Shown here: one piece after another, positions 15,121 to 23,825 of the stretch | How positions within the stretch are numbered: the first letter of the stretch is position 1 | Layout of the letters: the number at the start of each line of letters is the position of its first letter | From: an uncultured Eubacterium sp. | GTDB taxonomy: Bacteria; Bacillota; Clostridia; Lachnospirales; Lachnospiraceae | Direction of reading: 5' to 3' | Length of the DNA: 39,159 nucleotides | Assembly (NCBI GenBank): GCA_910584875.1 | Contig: CAJUDA010000029.1 | Location: forward strand, 1 to 39,159 | The notes under the pieces: generated by a model | Told to the model about the DNA's origin: nothing | Seen by the model: only the letters and a program-made list of their open reading frames with translations | Database searches by the model: none | Position numbers and translations under genes: made by a program

Positions 15121-16640
15121 AAAACAGAATTATGGTAATACTGCTGATAGCGTTTATCTGGACAGCAGCTGCTGGTAGTTTTATATACGCAAAAGCAGAA
15201 GAAACGGATTATAAAAAAGAAGTGTATACGCTTGTCAACAGAATCAGTGACTCGTCAGAGACGGTGGATGGATATAAGAATGCTGACGGCGTATTATTGT
15301 TGCCGGTAAAAGAAGTGGTAGAGCCGTCCGGTTATGTATTCGAAGAATGCTCCCGATGCGGAAAAGATGAAGTATACAACAAGAGTGATGAGGATGCGGG
15401 GGAAAAGGGACATTATTTTGTCAACTGGTACCAGAATCTGCTGAGTTACAGTGTAGGTGACCAGCTGGTGGAGCTGTCGGCAGAGAACACGAAGATTGAC
15501 GGGATAACATATTCTCCAGTGGATCTGTTTCACAATATCGGTCTGCGTGTGGAAGTGAATGAGGAGAAAAAGGAGATAACCGTATCCTCTAATCTGATCC
15601 AGGCAGTGTATTTTTATTCTTCAACCTGTGATACCTGTGCCAGAATCCAGGAATATCTGGCAGAATTGGAAAGCCGGTATACAAATCTCAATATTCGTAA
15701 GTACGATATTTATTCGACAGAAAATTATGATCTTCTGGTAGAATACGGCAAGGTTTATCATCTGCCGGAAGAGAAGAGGGGGTTTACCCCCAGCATATTT
15801 ATATCGGATCAGGTGCTGCTGGGAGCAGAGATCCAGCAGAAACTGGGGGAGATCGTCAAAAATTATGGACAGGGTAAGGCTACCATGATACTGGAGCGTG
15901 CCGAAGAGAGCGGAGAACTGGAAGAGAAAAACATATTTCTGCAGCTGGCGGCGGCATTTGGCCTTGGCTTTGTAAATGGCTTAAGTCCCTGCAGCCTGTC
16001 GATCTTTTTGTTTTTGCTGTCGCTGTTGCTGACAGGCAGGGACAAGATGATGAAGTGCGGGCTTTCTTTCTTGTGGGGGAAAGCGGTTATGTTTTTTCTG
16101 CTGGGAACGATTTTATATAATGTAATAAATTCGATCAATATGACGGTGTTTTCAAAGTGGATCGATCTGTTTATGATCGTGTTTGCGGTCTGTTTTGCCC
16201 TTTTAAACCTGTTTGACTTTTACAAAGCACGGGCAGAGCGGTATGGCGAAATGAATCTGCAGCTGCCGGAAAAGGTAAAAAAGATGAACCATGCCATGCT
16301 CCGATGGGGCAATAAATTTTCAGCGGCAAAGCTGGGAGCGTTCATTCTGTTCGGGATCGGCATGGCGGTGGCGACAGGAGAGTTTCTCTGTACAGGACAG
16401 ATCTATCTTTCATCGGTTGTCATCATGGTGCAGAAAGGCAGCGGCGGTATGATCCCCACGCTTTTGCTGGCAGTGTACAGTGCAGCATTTGTCGTTCCAC
16501 TGTTTATCATTATGCTTATTATCTATTTTGGTAAAAAGGTGTTTGGCATGTCAGAGGCGGTTCTGGAAAAAATACCTTTGATCAAGCTGATCAGCGCTGT
16601 TTTGTTTGTGGCGATGGCGGTCTATCTGATTATCGCATGA
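15117..16640 (+). CDS. Thioredoxin-fold/CcdA (DsbD-like) membrane redox protein
   Basis: The 507-residue protein has an N-terminal signal or anchor (residues 1-27), an extracytoplasmic region of about 130 residues with a CSRC pair resembling a copper-amine-oxidase-like N-domain (VDLFHNIGLRVEVNEEKKEITV), a thioredoxin-like domain with VYFYSSTCDTCARIQ (C171, C174), and then about six membrane segments of the CcdA family. CcdA hallmarks are FVNGLSPCSLSIFLFLLSLLL and ATGEFLCTGQIYL, each with one conserved redox cysteine. CcdA passes electrons from cytoplasmic thioredoxin across the membrane; the fused domain would be the outward acceptor. GGCAGGAGGCAG precedes ATG 15117. The fused layout resembles DsbD in reverse order. 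Confidence 0.85.
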   Translation: MKNRIMVILLIAFIWTAAAGSFIYAKAEETDYKKEVYTLVNRISDSSETVDGYKNADGVLLLPVKEVVEPSGYVFEECSRCGKDEVYNKSDEDAGEKGHYFVNWYQNLLSYSVGDQLVELSAENTKIDGITYSPVDLFHNIGLRVEVNEEKKEITVSSNLIQAVYFYSSTCDTCARIQEYLAELESRYTNLNIRKYDIYSTENYDLLVEYGKVYHLPEEKRGFTPSIFISDQVLLGAEIQQKLGEIVKNYGQGKATMILERAEESGELEEKNIFLQLAAAFGLGFVNGLSPCSLSIFLFLLSLLLTGRDKMMKCGLSFLWGKAVMFFLLGTILYNVINSINMTVFSKWIDLFMIVFAVCFALLNLFDFYKARAERYGEMNLQLPEKVKKMNHAMLRWGNKFSAAKLGAFILFGIGMAVATGEFLCTGQIYLSSVVIMVQKGSGGMIPTLLLAVYSAAFVVPLFIIMLIIYFGKKVFGMSEAVLEKIPLIKLISAVLFVAMAVYLIIA

Positions 16641-16667
16641 TCTCTGCCGCAGAGAGGGGATTAAGGA

Positions 16668-16964
16668 ATGAAATGGAAAAGTGTACTGGTTACAGCTAAG
16701 AATGGGGACATAATATATGAAGGTTCCCTGAATGAGCTTCCTGTCAGGGAAGACTATATCATAGAAAAAAGTAAAGAACTGTACAATGAAGAAGACCCAT
16801 GTATTATATACCGGACACATATTATGAAAAGCCTGTATCTTGCTATATGGGAACAGATGAAGGAGAGCCGGAAAAAGAAACTTGCCGTTGATTGTAATTT
16901 TTATCAGGAGCTTCTGGCGCCGCTGGCCGTGGATACGGTGGATGCAACATTGGAGTTCCGGTAA
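16668..16964 (+). CDS. Small protein of unknown function
   Basis: The 98-residue protein starts at ATG 16668, 27 bases after the Trx/CcdA stop, with GGGGATTAAGGA upstream. It is soluble with no membrane segment or recognised motif; it opens with a strand-rich region (WKSVLVTAKNGDIIYEGSLNELP), holds two cysteines (DPCIIY and VDCNFY) and ends TVDATLEFR. Close spacing suggests it is transcribed with the Trx/CcdA gene. Typical codon use and a clear start support a real gene. I do not recognise it. Confidence 0.6.
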   Translation: MKWKSVLVTAKNGDIIYEGSLNELPVREDYIIEKSKELYNEEDPCIIYRTHIMKSLYLAIWEQMKESRKKKLAVDCNFYQELLAPLAVDTVDATLEFR

Positions 16965-17041
16965 AAACCGGACTCGGGCGGGTATGGTATCTGCCGCATT
17001 GGCACATTTTAGTGAATATCCTATTTTTTGGAAAAGCATTC

Positions 17042-17070
17042 TTTACATTTTTATGGCGAAGTGATAGAAT
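17042..17070 (+). promoter_or_regulatory. Promoter of nifJ
   Basis: TTTACA at 17042-17047, 17-base spacer, TAGAAT at 17065-17070; the start codon at 17109 has AAGGAGGA about ten bases upstream. Confidence 0.7.
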
Positions 17071-17108
17071 AATAGAATGAATAATATATAAGGAGGACAT
17101 AGACAAAA

Positions 17109-20100
17109 ATGGCCAGAAAAATGAAAACTATGGATGGTAATACAGCGGCTGCCCACGTGTCTTATGCGTTTACCGAAGCTGCTGCAATCTATCCGATCAC
17201 ACCATCTTCTCCGATGGCTGACTATACGGATCAGTGGGCTACACAGGGAAGGAAGAATATTTTCGGACAGACTGTTATGATGTCTGAGATGGAATCAGAG
17301 GGAGGAGCAGCCGGCGCTGTTCACGGATCTCTTCAGGCAGGAGCACTGACAACGACTTACACAGCATCCCAGGGTTTGCTGCTGATGGTACCAAACCTTT
17401 ATAAGATCGCTGGTGAACTGTTGCCGGGCGTTGTTCATGTAACAGCCAGAGCGCTGGCTAGTCACGCATTGTCTATTTTCGGTGACCACTCCGATGTATA
17501 TGCATGCCGTCAGACTGGTTTTGCCATGCTCTGCTCCAGCAATGTGCAGGAAGTTATGGATCTTGGTGCTGTTGCACATCTTACTGCCATCGAGGGACGT
17601 GTTCCGTTTATGCATTTCTTTGATGGATTCCGCACATCCCATGAGATCCAGAAGATCGAGATCTGGGACTATGATGATCTGAAAGAAATGTGCAATATGG
17701 AAGCAGTACAGGCATTCCGTGACCGCGCACTGAATCCGAATCATCCGGTACAGCGTGGTACAGCACAGAACCCGGATATCTTCTTCCAGGTAAGAGAGGC
17801 ATGCAACAAGTATTATGATGCCGTTCCGGAACTGACACAGATGTATATGGACAAAGTAAATGAGAAAATCGGAACCGATTACAAGCTGTTCAATTACTAT
17901 GGCGCTCCGGATGCTGAAAAGGTTATCGTCGCTATGGGTTCTGTCTGTGATACGGCAGAAGAGACCATTGATTATCTGATGAGCCAGGGCGAGAAGGTTG
18001 GTCTTGTGAAAGTACGCCTGTTCCGTCCGTTCAGTGCAAAACATCTGGTTGATGCACTTCCGGATACCGTAAAACAGATCAGTGTCCTGGATCGTTCCAA
18101 AGAGCCGGGTGCACAGGGTGAAGCACTGTTTTTGGATGTCGTATCTGCATTGAAAGGTACGAAATTTGACAGCGTACAGGTTCTTGGCGGACGGTATGGA
18201 CTTGGTTCCAAGGATACTGTTCCGGCTGATATCATCGCTGTATTCAGAAATGATTCCAAAAAGACATTTACGATCGGTATCAAAGATGACGTTACCAATC
18301 TTTCTCTTGACAGAAATGAGAATCCGGTAACTGCTCCGGACGGTACGACAAGCTGTAAGTTCTGGGGACTTGGTGCAGATGGTACGGTAGGTGCCAATAA
18401 GAACTCCATCAAGATCATCGGTGACCACACAGATAAGTATGCACAGGCATATTTTGATTATGATTCCAAAAAATCAGGTGGTGTTACGATTTCCCACCTT
18501 CGTTTTGGTGACAGCCCGATCAAATCCACTTACCTGATCAACAAGGCTGATTTCGTGGCATGCCATATGCCTGCTTATATCAGAAAGTACAATATGGTAC
18601 AGGATCTGAAAGACGGCGGTTCTTTCCTTCTGAACTGCGCATGGGATGTGGACGAGCTTGAGAAACATCTTCCGGGACAGGTGAAGAGATATATGGCTGA
18701 GCACAACATTAATTTCTATACGATTGATGGTTTCAAGCTTGGTAAAGAGATCGGTCTTGGCGGTCGTATCAATACGATCCTCCAGTCTGCATTCTTCTCC
18801 ATTTCCGGTATTATTCCGGAGGCAGATGCCATCCAGTATATGAAAGATGCTGCTACGGCTTCTTATTCCAAGAAGGGTGACGACATCGTTAAGATGAACC
18901 ATGATGCGATCGACGCCGGTGCAAAGAATTATGTCAAGATTGAGATTCCGGCTTCCTGGAAGGATGCAGCAGATGAGGATCTGTCGGTAACCGTGACAGG
19001 AGACAGAAAGGATCTTGTTGATTATGTAAATACTGTTCAGAATGCCATCAACAGCCAGACCGGTAACGATCTTCCTGTATCCGCATTTGAGAAATATGTA
19101 GATGGTACACTGCCAAGCGGTTCGGCCGCATACGAGAAACGTGGTGTGGCTGTGGATGTTCCACAGTGGAATCCGGAAGGCTGTATCCAGTGTAACTTCT
19201 GTTCCTATGTATGTCCGCATGCATGTATCCGTCCGGTTGCCATGGATGCTGACCAGCTTGCGAAGGCACCTGCCAACAACGCAGTTGACTTAAAGGGTGT
19301 CGACGGCGTGAAGTTTGTGATGAGCGTTTCTGCGGATGACTGTACCGGATGTGGTTCCTGTGCCAATGTCTGCCCGGGTAACATGAAGAACAATGTTCTT
19401 TCCATGGTTCCTTATGCAGAGGGACTTTCCCAGCAGGAATTCTTCAACTATGGCGTAACGATCGATGCTCCGGCAGCGGTACTTGATAAATTCCCAGAAT
19501 CAACGGTCAAGGGAAGCCAGTACAAACAGCCGTTGTTAGAGTTCTCCGGCGCTTGCGGCGGATGTGGTGAGACTCCGTATGCGAAGCTGATGACACAGCT
19601 CTTCGGTGACAGAATGTATGTTGCCAATGCAACAGGATGTTCTTCCATCTGGGGCGGTTCTTCACCGGCATCTCCGTATACAGTAAACCACGAGGGTAAA
19701 GGTCCGGCATGGGCAAATTCCCTGTTTGAGGACAATGCGGAATATGGTTTTGGTATGGAATTAGGTCAGAGAGCCAACAGGGCAAAGGTAGTTTCAGCAG
19801 CAGAAGAACTTGTAAAGACGGCAGAGAAAGAAGATGTAAAAGCAAAAGTACAGGCATATCTGGATACGATCCAGAACAGCGGCGCCAATGCAAAAGCAGC
19901 CAAAGAGATGATCGCTGCCCTTGAGGCGTGCGGATGCCAGAATGAAAATGTACAGACGATCCTGCAGCTCAAAGATTTCGCAGCGAAGAAATCCCAGTGG
20001 ATCCTCGGTGGTGACGGATGGGCTTATGACATCGGTTACGGCGGACTGGATCATGTACTGGCAAGCGGACAGGATGTCAATATACTTGTATTTGATACCG

Positions 20101-20636
20101 AGGTTTATTCCAATACAGGCGGACAGGCTTCCAAGGCGACTCCTACCGGTGCGATCGCACAGTTTGCAGCTGGTGGTAAAGAGGTGAAGAAGAAAGATCT
20201 TGCCGGCATCGCTATGAGCTATGGTTATATCTATGTGGCACAGATTGCACAGGGTGCTGATATGAACCAGATGATCAAGGCATTTGTAGAGGCTGAGGCT
20301 TATCCGGGTCCGTCACTGATCATCGCTTACGCTCCATGTATCAACCATGGTGTAAAGGGTGGTCTGAAGAATGCACAGGCAGAAGAGAAGAAAGCGGTAG
20401 AGAGCGGTTACTGGCATCTGTTCCGTTTCAATCCACTTCTGGCAGAGGAAGGCAAGAATCCGTTTATTCTGGATTCCAAAGAGCCGAAGGGAAGTTATCA
20501 GGACTTCATCATGGGCGAGGTTCGTTACAACAGATTGTCGCGTTCCAACCCAGACAGGGCAAAAGAGCTGTTTGACAAGGCGGAGAAGGATGCAAAGGCG
20601 AAATACGAAGCACTTGCAGAGAGAGCTGCCAAATAA
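17109..20636 (+). CDS. nifJ: Pyruvate:ferredoxin (flavodoxin) oxidoreductase
   Basis: The 1175-residue single-chain enzyme converts pyruvate and CoA to acetyl-CoA and CO2 and reduces ferredoxin, the central step of fermentation in strict anaerobes. In order: the pyrimidine-binding domain with IYPITPSSPMADYTDQWA, the gamma-type domain, the CoA-binding region (ADFVACHMPAYIRKYNM), the two-cluster ferredoxin domain with CIQCNFCSYVCP (from C692) and CTGCGSCANVCP, then the C-terminal thiamine-diphosphate domain with SGACGGCGETPYAKL, NATGCSSIWGGSSPASPYT and GDGWAYDIGYGG...TEVYSNTGGQ. All cluster cysteines are present and length matches the family. It is monocistronic between its own promoter and terminator. 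Codon use is strongly biased (few rare codons, many GGT and CTG), consistent with high expression. Confidence 0.97.
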   Translation: MARKMKTMDGNTAAAHVSYAFTEAAAIYPITPSSPMADYTDQWATQGRKNIFGQTVMMSEMESEGGAAGAVHGSLQAGALTTTYTASQGLLLMVPNLYKIAGELLPGVVHVTARALASHALSIFGDHSDVYACRQTGFAMLCSSNVQEVMDLGAVAHLTAIEGRVPFMHFFDGFRTSHEIQKIEIWDYDDLKEMCNMEAVQAFRDRALNPNHPVQRGTAQNPDIFFQVREACNKYYDAVPELTQMYMDKVNEKIGTDYKLFNYYGAPDAEKVIVAMGSVCDTAEETIDYLMSQGEKVGLVKVRLFRPFSAKHLVDALPDTVKQISVLDRSKEPGAQGEALFLDVVSALKGTKFDSVQVLGGRYGLGSKDTVPADIIAVFRNDSKKTFTIGIKDDVTNLSLDRNENPVTAPDGTTSCKFWGLGADGTVGANKNSIKIIGDHTDKYAQAYFDYDSKKSGGVTISHLRFGDSPIKSTYLINKADFVACHMPAYIRKYNMVQDLKDGGSFLLNCAWDVDELEKHLPGQVKRYMAEHNINFYTIDGFKLGKEIGLGGRINTILQSAFFSISGIIPEADAIQYMKDAATASYSKKGDDIVKMNHDAIDAGAKNYVKIEIPASWKDAADEDLSVTVTGDRKDLVDYVNTVQNAINSQTGNDLPVSAFEKYVDGTLPSGSAAYEKRGVAVDVPQWNPEGCIQCNFCSYVCPHACIRPVAMDADQLAKAPANNAVDLKGVDGVKFVMSVSADDCTGCGSCANVCPGNMKNNVLSMVPYAEGLSQQEFFNYGVTIDAPAAVLDKFPESTVKGSQYKQPLLEFSGACGGCGETPYAKLMTQLFGDRMYVANATGCSSIWGGSSPASPYTVNHEGKGPAWANSLFEDNAEYGFGMELGQRANRAKVVSAAEELVKTAEKEDVKAKVQAYLDTIQNSGANAKAAKEMIAALEACGCQNENVQTILQLKDFAAKKSQWILGGDGWAYDIGYGGLDHVLASGQDVNILVFDTEVYSNTGGQASKATPTGAIAQFAAGGKEVKKKDLAGIAMSYGYIYVAQIAQGADMNQMIKAFVEAEAYPGPSLIIAYAPCINHGVKGGLKNAQAEEKKAVESGYWHLFRFNPLLAEEGKNPFILDSKEPKGSYQDFIMGEVRYNRLSRSNPDRAKELFDKAEKDAKAKYEALAERAAK

Positions 20637-20663
20637 GAGTGAAATAAAAACAGTGATAAGGGA

Positions 20664-20696
20664 AGAGGACCGGTCTTTTTGGGCTGGTTCTCTTTT
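20664..20696 (+). terminator. Terminator after nifJ
   Basis: A 12-pair stem (AGAGGACCGGTC with GGCTGGTTCTCT, including G-T pairs) is followed by TTTT. The remaining 100 bases to the next gene hold only weak promoter-like sequence (TATACT at 20760-20765 with no good -35 box). Confidence 0.75.
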
Positions 20697-20802
20697 GTGT
20701 ATATGAAAATTATAATGAATAATAATAAAAGTGGTAACAAAAATGACGCAATTTGTCCTTATACTATGCACTAGAGAAAAATCTAAAAGTGAGGGACTAA
20801 CT

Positions 20803-23262
20803 ATGAAGAAAAAATGGGTGAATGTAACAGGAGTAGTGTTTTTGGCCGGTCTGTGTCTATTTCTTGGTGGGAACCAGGCTGAGGCAAAGGCAAAAAAGTA
20901 TACGATTACAACAAAGTCGAAACCGGTTGATAAGAAGACCAGAAAGAAAAAGACGTATAATAAAAATACAAAGCACTATTATACGATCCAGTCCTATCTG
21001 AGTAAACTGGGCAAGACGGGAGGAACACTGACCCTGAAAAAGGGAACATACAAAATTCCATGTACATTGTATATCCCGACAAATGTAAAGATCCAGTGCA
21101 AGTCGGGCGTTAAACTTCTCAAGACAAAGAAGACGGGAACTAAAAAATTGAAAAGCACAAAATATATGTTCCAGATCGTTTCAACATCGAAATCAAAGAA
21201 AAAAGCAAAGGTAACTGGATACAAGGCATCGGCAAATGTAAGCATCAAGGGAAGCGGTACCGTGAAGATCGATATGGGAAAGATCAGCGGGGCCACTGCT
21301 ATTTTTGCGGGGCATGCAAGAAATCTTACGATATCCGGTATCCAGTTTAGAAATAAAAATAACAGTAATTATATCTGGGTGGAAGGCTGCAGCAATGTCA
21401 CGATCAGCAAATGTAAGTTTTACGGAGGTACGGATAAGAGCAGCCTGAAGTCCCAGCTGGCGGTCCGTCTGGAAACAGCCAATCCGACAGTCAGTACCTT
21501 CACGGGAAAATGGAGCAAGAAAGATAATACGGTCAATAAAAATATCAAGATCAGTAACAATACCTTCTATGCCATGAATTCCTGTATCGGGACAACAAAG
21601 CATGTGGCGGCCGTGGGAAGAGTGTACTATCAGAGCGGGATCCAGATCAATGGGAATACATTCCAGAATACAGTGAAATATCCGGTTTATGCGATCGACT
21701 GGTATACACCGCAGATCACGGGCAATACAATGAAGAAATCGTCAAAAGCTGTGATGACTAAAAATTTTGTCAGAGGATTGGGCATTTTTAATCCGAATAT
21801 TTCTAAAAACAAGATCACAGGATGCGATTATGCCATGTATTTTAATACGGCGAAGAACAGTGGGACAGGCAGCAGCATGCCGGTGCATAATTCAACCGTG
21901 ACCGATGCTGTGGCTGTCATGCTGCAGGATAATACGATCTCGGACCTGGAACATTATTTTGTGACATGTAACGGAGCCAGAATTTTCTATTTTAAGAACA
22001 AGAGTGACAAAAACTTTACCATAACAACGAGTTCAAAACCGTATCAGGAACGTTATATGGATAGAGCAAATTATGACAGCAAGAGATTGTATTATATGTT
22101 TTTATCCTATATGGAGCAGCTGGAATATGCAGGGGGTGGTACGATCACGATCGAGAAAGGAACCTATGAGATCACGAATAATATCTGCATTCCTTCGAAT
22201 GTGATCGTCAACCTGAAAGACGGGGTGGTTTTACAGAAGGGGAACAACAGGACGACGGATGTCGCTTATGCCAAATCGGTATTTACGATCGTGCCGCCTT
22301 CGAAAGACGGTACAAAGGGAACCGTCAGCGGTTATAACGGTTCTTCCAATGTGAAGATCCTTGGTACCGGTAATGCACGGATCGACTGTGCTGACCGGAA
22401 GGGTGCCATGGCGATTGTAATGGGACATACGAAAGATGTGACGATCCGAGGCGTCTCGTTTACGAATCAGTACGGTTTACATTTTATTGAATTGAATTCC
22501 TCTTATAATACGGTGATTGAGAATTGTTCTTTTGTTGGGTTCCGCCCGGATGAGGACAAGAGAAGCTATAAAGAATGCATTAATGTCGATGGGACGGATG
22601 AGGTTACGAAAGGATTTAATTTTGACTGGTCTTCTCATGACAAGACGGTCTGCAAAAATATCACGATCCGCAATAATTCATTTAAGAATATCGGGACGGC
22701 AGTGGGAAGCCATACCTACTCGGCGAACGGAAGCCAGCAGCTTTATCACGAAAATGTGCAGATCACGGGAAACGTAGTAGAGAACACCTACAATGCGCCA
22801 GTCCGTGCCCTGAACTGGAAAGACTGTGTTATTAAAAACAATACCTTTAAAAACACAGCATCCTTAGAGGATGGCAAGCTGAATGATGCGGGAAAACAGA
22901 CCCGTTATGTAGCGGTATTTCTGAGAGGGGTCGTTAATCCGGTTGTGACAGAAAATACGTTTGATACCCTGCACTATTATCCGATCCGGGTTACATTGTC
23001 CTGTGAGGCAACGACGGAAGATGCAGAAAAGGCGGGATATCCGGATTCTGTGTGTGAGATCTCGGACGAAAACTGGAAACTGATGCAGAATAATACCGTG
23101 TTGAATATTTCGGACGAAGTCCTGCAGTATATCGTGATCCGTGAGGATGATGACAGTGCGGATTCTAAGAGTGAGCATCTCTCTATCGGGGAAAAGAAGC
23201 CGGACGAAGGGGATAAGGACCCGATACCGTCTACCGGTTCCGCTGTGAAAATTGCTGGATAA
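20803..23262 (+). CDS. Secreted two-module parallel beta-helix protein
   Basis: ATG 20803 follows GAGGG by seven bases and begins a signal peptide cleaved near AEA-KAKK; the upstream frame from 20731 is leader. The 819-residue protein contains two related modules. Each starts with YTITTKSKP / FTITTSSKP, then GGTLTLKKGTYKIPCTLYIPTNVKIQCKSGV / GGGTITIEKGTYEITNNICIPSNVIVNLKDGV, then right-handed beta-helix turns with N-x-F-x-N ladders (ISNNTFYAMNS, IQINGNTFQNT / IRNNSFKNIGT, VQITGNVVENT). The second begins near residue 405. The fold is that of pectate-lyase-like and polysaccharide-binding proteins; catalytic residues cannot be assigned by eye. The mature N-terminus is very lysine-rich, which could bind acidic polymers such as pectin. 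Confidence 0.75.
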   Translation: MKKKWVNVTGVVFLAGLCLFLGGNQAEAKAKKYTITTKSKPVDKKTRKKKTYNKNTKHYYTIQSYLSKLGKTGGTLTLKKGTYKIPCTLYIPTNVKIQCKSGVKLLKTKKTGTKKLKSTKYMFQIVSTSKSKKKAKVTGYKASANVSIKGSGTVKIDMGKISGATAIFAGHARNLTISGIQFRNKNNSNYIWVEGCSNVTISKCKFYGGTDKSSLKSQLAVRLETANPTVSTFTGKWSKKDNTVNKNIKISNNTFYAMNSCIGTTKHVAAVGRVYYQSGIQINGNTFQNTVKYPVYAIDWYTPQITGNTMKKSSKAVMTKNFVRGLGIFNPNISKNKITGCDYAMYFNTAKNSGTGSSMPVHNSTVTDAVAVMLQDNTISDLEHYFVTCNGARIFYFKNKSDKNFTITTSSKPYQERYMDRANYDSKRLYYMFLSYMEQLEYAGGGTITIEKGTYEITNNICIPSNVIVNLKDGVVLQKGNNRTTDVAYAKSVFTIVPPSKDGTKGTVSGYNGSSNVKILGTGNARIDCADRKGAMAIVMGHTKDVTIRGVSFTNQYGLHFIELNSSYNTVIENCSFVGFRPDEDKRSYKECINVDGTDEVTKGFNFDWSSHDKTVCKNITIRNNSFKNIGTAVGSHTYSANGSQQLYHENVQITGNVVENTYNAPVRALNWKDCVIKNNTFKNTASLEDGKLNDAGKQTRYVAVFLRGVVNPVVTENTFDTLHYYPIRVTLSCEATTEDAEKAGYPDSVCEISDENWKLMQNNTVLNISDEVLQYIVIREDDDSADSKSEHLSIGEKKPDEGDKDPIPSTGSAVKIAG

Positions 23263-23291
23263 TTGACAATCAGCCACTATTACGCTATAAT
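23263..23291 (+). promoter_or_regulatory. Consensus promoter of greA-lysS
   Basis: TTGACA (23263-23268), a 17-base spacer and TATAAT (23286-23291) form a perfect consensus promoter starting one base after the preceding stop codon. Its activity should be high. Confidence 0.9.
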
Positions 23292-23323
23292 AGACTGATG
23301 TTATATTCCTAGGAGGTAGTACC

Positions 23324-23806
23324 ATGGCAGAGACGAAAAAAAATATTTTGACTTATGAAGGGCTGAAGGCATTAGAGGATGAACTGCATGACCTTAAAGT
23401 AAACCGAAGGAGAGAGGTCGCCCAGAAGATCAAAGAGGCGAGAGAACAGGGGGACTTGTCGGAGAATGCAGAGTATGATGCAGCCAAGGAAGAGCAGCGG
23501 GATATTGAACTGCGTATAGAAGAGATCGACAAGATACTGAAAAACGCGGAAGTGGTAGTGGATGATGATACGGATTCCAATGTGATCAATGTGGGATGTA
23601 CTGTCCAGATACGGGATCTCGAATTTGATGAGGAAATGGAGTATAAGATCGTCGGATCCACTGAGGCAAACAGCCTGCAGGGCAAGATATCAAACGAATC
23701 ACCGGTAGGCAAAGCATTGATCGGTGCCCAGAAGGGTGATACGGTAGAAGTAGAGACACCGGCCGGGATGATTCAGTATGAGATTCTGGATTTTCATAAA
23801 AACTAA
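23324..23806 (+). CDS. greA: Transcription elongation factor GreA
   Basis: The 160-residue protein rescues backtracked RNA polymerase by stimulating transcript cleavage. The N-terminal coiled-coil domain has LTYEGLKALEDELHDLKVNRRREVAQKIKEAREQGDLSENAEYDAAKEEQ, including the conserved tip acids in GDLSENAEY, and the C-terminal FKBP-like domain carries YKIVGSTEAN and SPVGKALIGAQKGDTVEVETPAG. Length is normal. AGGAGG precedes ATG 23324. It is followed after 19 bases by lysS, a common pairing in Firmicutes. Confidence 0.97.
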   Translation: MAETKKNILTYEGLKALEDELHDLKVNRRREVAQKIKEAREQGDLSENAEYDAAKEEQRDIELRIEEIDKILKNAEVVVDDDTDSNVINVGCTVQIRDLEFDEEMEYKIVGSTEANSLQGKISNESPVGKALIGAQKGDTVEVETPAGMIQYEILDFHKN

Positions 23807-23825
23807 GAGAGAGGACTAGAGTAAA

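Noticed and set aside
14978..15178. 66-residue plus-strand frame across the Trx/CcdA leader
   Set aside because: Starts inside the arabinanase terminator and runs into the Trx/CcdA gene in another frame; no ribosome site.
17295..18428. 377-residue minus-strand reading frame
   Set aside because: It lies entirely inside nifJ on the opposite strand; its text has no family pattern and arises from the strong codon bias of nifJ.
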